Positions 56,615 through 64,000 of a stretch of 64,000 nucleotides of DNA are shown piece by piece. Source of the DNA: Phlebotomus papatasi (lineage: Eukaryota > Arthropoda > Insecta > Diptera > Psychodidae). The stretch is from contig NC_077223.1 of NCBI RefSeq assembly GCF_024763615.1, forward strand, positions 13,950,001-14,014,000. The letters are read 5' to 3'. The notes beneath the pieces were generated by a model that was not told where the DNA came from, searched no databases, and worked only from the letters and a program-made list of their open reading frames with translations. Within the stretch, counting starts at the first letter, position 1. Every line of letters starts with the position of its first letter. Position numbers and translations under genes: made by a program.

Positions 56615-56651
56615 ACTGATGAAGATCGACTAAATGCACTGGTCTTTTATA
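56615..56651 (-). promoter_or_regulatory. TATA box and initiator of the four-domain ChtBD2 gene
   Basis: On the minus strand TATAAAAGA (56651-56643) is followed about 32 bases later by TCAGT (56619-56615), and then the ATG at 56578. Confidence 0.65.
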
Positions 56652-57341
56652 CTTGTTTGAAAAGTCTTGAACTCATATAAATCTCAATCGAAATCAACAT
56701 AATAACATATAACATCTTCAACTTGAGTGTACTTCTATCATAAGCGTAATCCCAGAATTTTAATCGGAAGCAAATACATTACAGTTCAATTTACACGCAA
56801 GCGTTTCATGAACAAAAGATAACGATTTCAAGTACTTATCTGCGTAAGTTAGTCAAATCTCATAATGTTTTGAATTAAATAAATCCACAACACGAGTACT
56901 AAAAATAAAATATATTAGTCACATCCATGTGTCTCTTCTTGAAAGCGGATTAAGAATTGTTCAAGTGATCAATAAGTATGATTTTGAATATAAGATCGGT
57001 AAATAAAACATACTAATCTATTCTGAGTAATTGCACTTTTGATAGTCTGTAAAAATGATTAAAGTTTAATCACTCAAATACTTGATTGATTTGATTTTTA
57101 AACAAAACAGAGCATTCGGCTACAATTCTACAAGAGTCTAAAATCTAAGAGGTGATTTTTCCTTATCACCCTTCGATAGAGAGAATTTTGAAAATATTCT
57201 GTTGTGAGATATCATCTCATCACATCATATGAGCAATAAATTTAAAAGAATCAATTTATTGTTCAACCATTTTGACAAATTGCCATGACGAATTGACTGT
57301 GGAACGCCATCGTAAGATGCGTACTTCCTTCCTTTTGTTGT
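56652..57341. other. Intergenic, no gene seen
   Basis: AT-rich. Contains the 3' end of the next gene, with a minus-strand AATAAA (57255-57260 region). Confidence 0.45.
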
Positions 57342-58114
57342 TTAGGCTTCTGAAGGCGTTGTACTTACTGGCGGCGTTGGACGTAATGTTGTAGTCGTTG
57401 TAGTTGTAGTTGTAGTTGTTGTAGTTGTCGTCGTTGTTGTCGGGGTCGTTGGTCTTGGACCTAAGCACGTAGCCTCATCAGCAGGTACACAGAAGTTCCT
57501 CTCAATGTCAAACAGTGTTTCGTCTGGGCACTGAGATCCATATCCATGACCATCGATGCAGAAATAAAAGTACTCACAAGACACCGGGCTGGGGACTAGA
57601 GCAGTACCATATGGAGGACAAATCACTCCAGATGGTGCGCAACCAGCATCTGCAGGACGTCGACATTGATTTCTCTCGTTATCCCAATGGAGCCCATCGA
57701 TACAGCGGAAAGGGTTAGGTTGATTGTTGTAGCACAAGTAGTAGTTTTCGCATGATTCACTATCTGATAGATAAACTAGGTTATCAGGATCATTGAAGAG
57801 AGGACATGGATCGTAATCATGATTGCAGTTTGCAAATTCTGGGAGAGTGCATTCGTTTAGAAGGGAATTGAACTGCAATCCTTCATCACAATCAAGTACG
57901 GTTGCAACACCCCCAATGCATTGAACAAACTTCGAACAGGATGTGGTATGGGGAAGTCTGAAGGGTGAAAACGGTGGACAAGGATACTGAACTCCAGCCA
58001 ATATTCCGACAATTTGGGTAAGAAATAGCACAATCCAGATTCTGTTACCTTCAAATAAAATTTTTTATTTATCTCCAGCAATTACAGTTATTTCACATCA
58101 ACAGTCTTACCCAT
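57342..58114 (-). CDS. Three-domain ChtBD2 protein with C-terminal Thr tract
   Basis: Main exon 57342-58048; the start is supplied by ATGG at 58111-58114 directly before a GTAAGA donor. Joining gives MGNRIWIVLFLTQIVGILAG, a signal peptide, across a 62-bp intron. 236 residues. Three ChtBD2 domains (YPCPPFSPFR to ANC, DPCPLFNDPD to AGC, VICPPYGTAL to ATC), then a Thr run of about eighteen and the tail LRPTPPVSTTPSEA. The domains align closely with those of the genes at 58558 and 61841, including LPHTTSC in domain 1 and NLVYLSDSESC in domain 2. Confidence 0.88.
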
Positions 58115-58557
58115 CTTTTTATTCCCTTCCACAGAAACACTACTCGAATCTCTGAATTTTGGATTACAACTGGGTTTTCCTAAAGACTCTTGTCAAAGTA
58201 TATCAATTTTGAAAGGGAAAACGAATAATCTCTTATCCGAACGGTAAGCATTATCTTTCCCCGGCCACAAAGATGTACAAAATTTTATTAATCCTCTCCC
58301 CAACACCATCAAACAGTCTTAGTATTAATTTTGTCAATTCGGGTCATTTCCTCTACACCGTCTCAGAAGTTTCTAAAGAGACCTGATAAGATGAAAAAAC
58401 AAATAACTGATGTTGAGATTGCCAATGACTTCAGAAACAACCAATCCAAATTCCATACAAATGTATATCAATGACGTTTAATTTTTATTTTAATGATTCC
58501 TATGAAAAGTGCGTAACAGTGTTATCAAAAAAAGATGTTTCCTAAAGTCTCACGATA
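58115..58557. other. Intergenic, no gene seen
   Basis: Contains the promoter of the gene at 57342-58114 and the 3' UTR of the mucin gene that ends at 58558. Nothing else recognised. Confidence 0.45.
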
Positions 58558-60306
58558 CTATGCTTTAAATAAACTGCACGTCACTGGATTACCGTAGAGG
58601 CACGCTTGCAGAGACTTGTAGAATATTGTATTTGCGCCACATTCTTGTTCACTGGCTGTACCCCAGTAGCACAGAATGTACTTTGTGCATGTCAAAGGAT
58701 GCTCGTACTTCCACCTTATAACTCCAGATGGACATTCAAATTGGCTTATGTCCCATTCTGGAGTAGTTGGTTCGGATGTTGTGGGTTCGGGTGTTGTTGG
58801 TTCAGGAGTTGTTGGCTCTGGAGTAGTTGGCTCTGGAGTAGTTGGCTCTGGAGTTGTAGGTTCTGTTGTAGTTGGCTCTGGAGTTGTTGGTTCTGGAGTT
58901 GTAGGTTCTGGTGTTGTAGGTGCTGGTGTTGTAGGCTCTGTAGTGGTAGGTTCGGGTGTAGTTGGCTCTGGAGTTGTAGGTTCTGGTGTTGTAGGTTCTG
59001 GTGTTGTAGGCTCTGTAGTGGTAGGTTCGGGTGTAGTTGGCTCTGGAGTTGTAGGTTCTGGTGTTGTAGGTTCTGGTTCAGGAGTTGTTGGCTCTGTTGT
59101 CGTAGGCTCAGATTCTGTTGTTGTAGGCTCTGTTGTCGTAGTCTCCGGTTCTGGTGTTGTAGGATCTGTAGTAGTAGGCTGAGATGTAGTTGGCTCTGGT
59201 GTTGTAGGCTCTGTAGTGGTAGGTTCGGGTGTAGTTGGCTCTGATGTTGTAGGTTCTGATGTTGTAGGCTCAGATGTAGTTGGCTCTGATGTTGTAGGCT
59301 CTGGAGTTGTAGGTTCAGATGTAGTTGGCTCTGAAGTTGTTGGCTCTGAAGTCGTAGGCTCTGGAGTCGTAGGTTCTGGAGTTGTGGGTTCTGGTGTTGT
59401 TGGCTCTGATGTTGTTGGCTCTGATGTTGTAGGCTCCTGCGTTGTAGGCTCTGGTGTTGTTGGCTCTGGTGTTGTAGGTTCAGGTGTTGTTGGCTCTGAT
59501 GTAGTAGGCTCTGGTGTAGTTGGCTCTGGTTCAGGAGTTGTCGGTTCTGGTGTTGTAGACTCAGTAGTTGTAGGCTCCGGCGTTGTTACTTGCGAATAGC
59601 AAGTTGCTTGATATGCTGGGAGACACTTCCGCTCATTAATATCAAAATGATGACCATACGGACAAGTGGCTCCGTAGTCAGCGCCGTGCCAGCAAACGAC
59701 GTATCTATCACAGAAATTAGGATGTGGAAAAGCTGCTAGTCCAACCTCTGGACAGGTTACTTCCACTCTCTGAAATAATTCCAAACAAAATAATTTTGAA
59801 TTATTAAATAAAAATTTATAATTCCATTGGTAACTTACATCACAAATAGTTTCATCTGGTTTTCTGCATTGCCAGTAGAACGGATCGAACAATAAATCTT
59901 GAGCACATGTAAATGGAACTGGTAGATTGTTGTAACACAGATAATATAGATTGCAGTTCTTGTTGCTGGTCAAATAAACAGGATTTTTGTGATCGTTGTA
60001 CTGAGGACATGGCATACGATCAACATTACATCCAGCCAATTCGGGACTCATGCATTGACCATCGAAAGCATTGAAATGCATTCCAGATCCACAGTTAACC
60101 ACGTAAGCATTTGATCCAAGACATTGGACGTATTTATCACAGGAATTTGTATGAGGAAGTCTTCGGTATCCTACATCTGGACAAGGATACTGCACAGTGC
60201 CGATTTTTCCAAATACTGTATCTCCATTACTCGACAGAGCTACTCCAAACTGGAGAGCAAACACTACGAATAAAACTACAGAAAATTTTCCATTAATAAT
60301 TGTCAT
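58558..60306 (-). CDS. Mucin-type ChtBD2 protein with pentapeptide repeats
   Basis: Exons 59839-60306 and 58558-59769 around a 69-bp intron (GTAAGT...TTTCAG). The intron is open in frame, so retention would add 23 residues. About 559 residues from the Met at 60306, chosen because it starts the signal peptide (MTIINGKFSVVLFVVFALQF); an in-frame Met at 60342 is possible. Order: three ChtBD2 domains (YPCPDVGYRR, MPCPQYNDHK, VTCPEVGLAA), roughly fifty TTPEP/TTSEP/TTTEP repeats, then a fourth ChtBD2 at the C-terminus (FECPSGVIRW to VTC). The repeat should be densely O-glycosylated; chitin-binding ends on both sides suggest a cross-linking, gel-forming matrix protein. TATAAAA near 60373-60379. Confidence 0.92.
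   Translation of the reverse strand: MTIINGKFSVVLFVVFALQFGVALSSNGDTVFGKIGTVQYPCPDVGYRRLPHTNSCDKYVQCLGSNAYVVNCGSGMHFNAFDGQCMSPELAGCNVDRMPCPQYNDHKNPVYLTSNKNCNLYYLCYNNLPVPFTCAQDLLFDPFYWQCRKPDETICDVSYQWNYKFLFNNSKLFCLELFQRVEVTCPEVGLAAFPHPNFCDRYVVCWHGADYGATCPYGHHFDINERKCLPAYQATCYSQVTTPEPTTTESTTPEPTTPEPEPTTPEPTTSEPTTPEPTTPEPTTPEPTTQEPTTSEPTTSEPTTPEPTTPEPTTPEPTTSEPTTSEPTTSEPTTPEPTTSEPTTSEPTTSEPTTSEPTTPEPTTTEPTTPEPTTSQPTTTDPTTPEPETTTTEPTTTESEPTTTEPTTPEPEPTTPEPTTPEPTTPEPTTTEPTTPEPTTPEPTTPEPTTPEPTTTEPTTPAPTTPEPTTPEPTTPEPTTTEPTTPEPTTPEPTTPEPTTPEPTTPEPTTSEPTTPEWDISQFECPSGVIRWKYEHPLTCTKYILCYWGTASEQECGANTIFYKSLQACLYGNPVTCSLFKA
58765..59590 (-). repeat. 15-bp coding minisatellite of the mucin gene
   Basis: Tandem 15-bp units (plus strand 'ggttctggtgttgta' and variants) encode the EPTTP-type repeat. 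Occasional units are shortened or extended by multiples of three (e.g. PEPEPTT, TTESEPTTTE), so the frame is kept. Long plus-strand frames across it are shadows. Confidence 0.9.
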
Positions 60307-61840
60307 TGATTGAATATGTAAATTGATTAACTTGCTTTTCATTTATGTAAGAGGTTACTTGTTGTTTAATTTTATAAAAGAAGAAAATATAACTTTTTAA
60401 ACACTTTCTATTTTTCCTAATTTTTCCCGTTCTCGTTGAAGATGGAAACACAACTGACTGTTCTTTCATGGAACGCTCATGCTTAAATCGGTGCTGTGAT
60501 AGACCAAAGTCTTAAAGATTGTGAATCATAAGCGTCACAATCAATAAAAATTAAGCTGCAATAATTTATTATTGGTTATCACATTCAAAAAATCATTTAT
60601 TTCTCCCAATTTTTCGCATTGTTTATTGAAGTTTACGTGCAAAGACTTTTTTTTGTCACACACTGCTATTAAGACGTATAATTCCCATAGAAGTTATAAA
60701 CGTGTCATCAATTTCATTCACACTTAGGCTACCTTACTGAATGTCTTGCATCTAGTACCGGTGATAAGAAGTGTATGAAAGAGTTTCGGTGCTTTTAGCT
60801 TTTTTTGTCAAATTGCCAACAGGAAGTATGTATTTTATTGCTTTATAAGCTTTGGCTATTTCCTACAAAAGATCCACAAAAAAATACCTGTATACAAAAA
60901 CGAAATATAACGCAAGACGTAGAATAATTAGAATTTCGTAAATTTAAATGACAAATTTATTGTTTTGAATTACTTTCCTTATCAGAAGTCTAGTATTTTC
61001 ACAGGGCTTTGTACAGTTTAAGCATTAAAACCAAGGAGGGTTTATTTGCGTATCTCGTAGATTTTTTAAAGACTTTTTTTTTTAAATAACAACAATTACT
61101 AATTGAGTAACACCGTAACCCAGATTAATTGTTTGATTTCAACAAGTCATTAAAATACACCGAATAAAAAATATGTCTTTGAAACCAATTTTGTTATCTT
61201 CTTTGTAATATTGTTGTGATATTTATTGCACAAATAAACTTATTTTCATTATTTCATTATCAAGTTATCAATTTTATTAAATTGGATTACAGTCAAAAAC
61301 CTAATAAAAATCCAATAATTCGACATTGATTTCTCAAACTGGTTACAGTAAAAAAAAAGTTTGATCGCCGGGGATCCTTTCAAAAGTCTCACAGTCAAAG
61401 AATCGTTTGAAACGCGCAAACTTTGGAAAGACCACTCTTAATAATCTCCTAACATTTAGAAAAAAATTATTAAATTTTTGCAAGGATGAATCGTATTTAA
61501 CTTTTAAAATAGATCAAACATTCTTCGTGAAGATCATATAATTTTTTCTGCTGTATGATTCAAAACTTCATTTCATCGTCATAACATATCGATAGGTTTA
61601 TTTCTTAGAAGTCAATTTTCATTTATACTGAAAATATACGTGAGTTATCTCACTTAAACTACTTCGATGTTTACTTCGAAGTCTGGGATATCTAATCTAT
61701 TTGGTCAGCAGCTGAATTATCTTTATGAGTTCCTATTAATAAGACGCTAATGACTTCCTCTGAGAGATATACCTCAAATTCTTAACTTCTATTAAAAGTA
61801 TTATTCGTTTATTCATCCAATTATTGTTCTGAAGTCAAAA
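60307..61840. other. Divergent intergenic region, no gene seen
   Basis: Lies between the mucin gene (minus) and the last ChtBD2 gene (plus). AT-rich and unusually free of recognisable transposons for this window. Likely contains both promoters; only the TATAAAA at 60373-60379 is clear. Confidence 0.45.
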
Positions 61841-62792
61841 ATGGAAGGTGAGAAATTCAAACTCTATTGAGGCAATTGTATTCAACTGATTCATAGAGTC
61901 TATAATAATTGTATTCTGTTTTTGAAGGAATTATTCTGGGAATCGTGGTACTCATCAGTGCTGTTAGTGCGTCATCAGTGATCTATCCATGTCCTGAAAC
62001 GGGTATCGCTCGTCTTCCTCATGCAACATCTTGCACGCGTTATATTCAGTGCATATCTGGAATTCCTGTAGTCAGGCATTGTGCTGAAGGACTTCGGTTC
62101 AGTACCATCAACGACAGATGTCGAACTCCCGATGTTGCTGGATGCGGTCACGATGAATTTCTCTGTCCACTCTTCGATGATCCTGAAAACTTGGTCTATC
62201 TTTCAGACAATGAGAACTGTTCAATCTACTTCCTTTGTCATAATGGCGTCCCAGAGAGATTCGAATGTGACCCTGGTCTTCAATGGAACATCAGAGATCA
62301 AAAATGCGACTTTCCAGATAGGGCTAACTGCCGAGTGAGTTTATTTAAATTATAACTAATTTGTTAATCAAAACAAATTCTAATCAAATTTTCAATTTTC
62401 AGCTTGTCAACATTGATTGCCCAGAAAGTGGATTTACAGTAGTACCGCATCCTTACAACTGCGACAGATTCTTCCGCTGCGTAAATGGACGTTCGTACGA
62501 AGCGAGGTGTCCTGATGAGATGAGCTTTGATGTCATTCGAGGGGAATGCTATGACCGAAATTCCGCCAAGTGTTTTGAACCGTCTCCTCCAGTTAGTACA
62601 ACACCAAATCCGCCTTTGAACACAACTGCTCCTACGCCCCCGATTAACACGACTCCAGAAACAACAACCATTAACACAACGCCTACTCCTCCACTTAACA
62701 CAACGCCTACTCCAAGGCCTACTCCACCAGTCAGTACAACGCCGCAATATAAAGGAAATGTTGAGTCATTTATTTGGGATTCAGAACATTAA
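61841..62792 (+). CDS. Three-domain ChtBD2 protein with Pro/Thr tail
   Basis: Exons 61841-61847 (ATGGAAG before GTGAGA), 61928-62334 and 62403-62792. Joining the first two gives MEGIILGIVVLISAVSASSV, a signal peptide; introns are 80 and 68 bp. 267 residues. Three ChtBD2 domains (YPCPETGIAR, FLCPLFDDPE, IDCPESGFTV), then a tail of TTPNPPLNTT-type repeats ending RPTPPVSTTPQYKGN. Closest relatives in the window are the genes at 57342 and 58558, on the opposite strand. AATAAA (62791-62796) overlaps the stop codon, so if it is used the 3' UTR is very short. Confidence 0.88.
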
Positions 62793-63029
62793 TAAAAGGA
62801 AAAATGCAAAAAAGTATAAATTTATTAGGTAAAGAAAGGTTTAATACGTTCACGCAGGGACAGGTCCATACAATCCGTATCCCCTACTTTGTAGAATGAA
62901 ATGATATTTGAAATGTATGAGACAAAGATTAAAGAAGGTCCAATGTACCACCCATTGGATAAAACCTACAATACTGTAGGGGGAGATAGGGCTACTTTGA
63001 CTTGTGGGGCTACATTGATATACGATGTA

Positions 63030-63833
63030 GGGTAAGTGTGCCAAATTTCGGCATAGTTGCATGCAAGCGTCAAAGTCTCAAGTTTGAAATGTAATGGCGC
63101 TGGCACACCTTTTCAATTGAGTGAAATTCAATTGATTGACATTTTACCTCTCACTTTTTCAAACTGAAATCAGATATAGTTGCCTCTCTATGTCAAATGA
63201 AAATTTCAATTAAAATTTTATTTTCAATTTCAATTTGAAATTTCATTTGACGGAAAGAGACAGCTATATGTGATTTCAGTTTGAAAGAGTAAGAGGTAGA
63301 ATTTCACTCAATTGAAAAGGTGTGCCAGCACCATTAAAATTGAAATTGAAATTTCAATTTCCATTTGAAAGAAAAGAGACAGCTATATGTGATTACAGTT
63401 TGAAAGAGTAAGAGGTAAAATTTCAATCGATTGAATTTCATTAAATTGAAAAGGTGTGCCAGCGCCATAATATTTTAAATTAAAATTGATTTTTTTTATT
63501 CTTTCTTCTGAAAGAGTGTTGCTTGGAACCTTGCAAAGAGTTTACCGTCTTTATTTACTCTAAAATCATTCTTAAAACATTTTAAAATAAATAAAAAATA
63601 TAGACATAGCTTTGGTGCCCTATTTCGGCCACCTTCATTCTCATAGTTCCTTGCCCTTCGGTAATTCTTCCAATATCTTTTTCACGTTATCTGCTTTGTC
63701 GAACCTACATTGTTTGTTATTCTTTTGCATTGTATAATCTCTAGAGTACGTAAAATCTAAAAGTTCATGGAAATTCGAGGAACAAAAAAGGTGGCCGAAA
63801 TTGCAAGCTGGCCGGAATTTGGCACACTTACCC
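63030..63833. mobile_element. 804-bp TIR element with TA duplication
   Basis: Ends GGGTAAGTGTGCCAAATTTC and the complement of GGAATTTGGCACACTTACCC, TA on both sides (63028-63029, 63834-63835). Sequence on the two sides resembles the element around 18656-18860 ('agggctacattga' and 'tttttcgcatatttct'), its probable host. It contains the element at 63095-63467. Confidence 0.7.
63095..63467. mobile_element. 373-bp foldback MITE with TAA duplication
   Basis: Ends TGGCGCTGGCACACCTTTTC and complement, bordered by TAA (63092-63094, 63468-63470). The interior is made of repeated 'aaattgaaatttcaattt' words and an extra internal end-like copy near 63322-63335. Confidence 0.7.
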
Positions 63834-64000
63834 TATACGATTTTTTCGCATATTTCTATAAGAAACTGGGCTTTAACATTATGTAATTTAGATAAACAAA
63901 ACACTTATGGATCTAAATTAAATTACGGTAAGGCCAGATCCTTTAAAAATATTTTTAAAAAAATCATTTAGGGGAGATCAGGGTAGAATTAGCCACCAAA

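Larger units (their letters stand above)
62793..64000. other. Right end: nested transposons, no gene seen
   Basis: Filled by an interrupted GGGGAGATAGGGCTAC-type element from 62979, the 804-bp element 63030-63833 inside it with a third element nested, and the left end of another MITE at 63971 (GGGGAGATCAGGGTAG) that runs off the window. Confidence 0.6.

Noticed and set aside
58606..59599. Long plus-strand frames rich in Val/Gly/Ser or Trp/Cys/Ser
   Set aside because: They are antisense readings of the 15-bp minisatellite, whose unit length keeps all frames open; the minus strand has signal peptide, chitin-binding domains and splice sites.
63094..63470. CRISPR-like regularity from repeated 'gaaatttcaattt' words
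   Set aside because: Repeats are palindromic low-complexity words without unique equal-length spacers, and the genome is eukaryotic; it is a foldback MITE.

Overview
The window is AT-rich dipteran nuclear DNA. Short GT-AG introns, TATA/TCAGT promoters, a Brahma N-terminus and a mitochondrial acyl carrier protein with a Drosophila-like exon choice all point to a fly. The expanded chitin-binding (peritrophin) cluster and numerous small transposons suggest a nematoceran such as a phlebotomine sand fly, but that identification is inference. No gene is prokaryotic, and there is no CRISPR array or rRNA.

Layout. (1) 1-7673 is intron and flank of brm (minus strand, 5' end at 8129, rest off the left edge). 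It holds small TIR elements and, inside a 2.76-kb TIR element, a broken copy of the Sec-tRNA kinase gene Pstk. (2) 8672-9685 is ND-ACP, with two alternative internal exons only 36 bp apart. (3) 9983-10285 is an uncertain small gene. (4) 12684-16418 is an SPSB3-like SPRY/SOCS-box gene with a transposon-filled intron. (5) 16.4-25.5 kb is repeat-rich. (6) 25500-36353 is a plus-strand membrane protein gene with C-terminal PPxY motifs; its 10.3-kb intron contains two carboxylesterase genes on the minus strand. A third, tail-anchored esterase lies at 39553-41616. (7) 42.3-62.8 kb is a cluster of nine chitin-binding (ChtBD2) secreted proteins on both strands, several with Thr-rich mucin segments.

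Function. The esterases look like intracellular alpha-esterases, all with a Ser/Glu/His triad but with altered oxyanion-hole and nucleophile-elbow residues. The ChtBD2 cluster probably supplies peritrophic-matrix or other chitin-bound proteins. It falls into paralogue subgroups in which the number of chitin-binding domains is fairly stable while the Thr/Pro/Glu linkers expand.

Between genes there are many non-autonomous transposons with TA, TTA, TAA, AAAT or TTAA target duplications. Several are nested in one another, so the window contains its own empty sites and a relative insertion order. Exon coordinates were derived by hand from splice consensus, reading frame and paralogue comparison; no database search was run.
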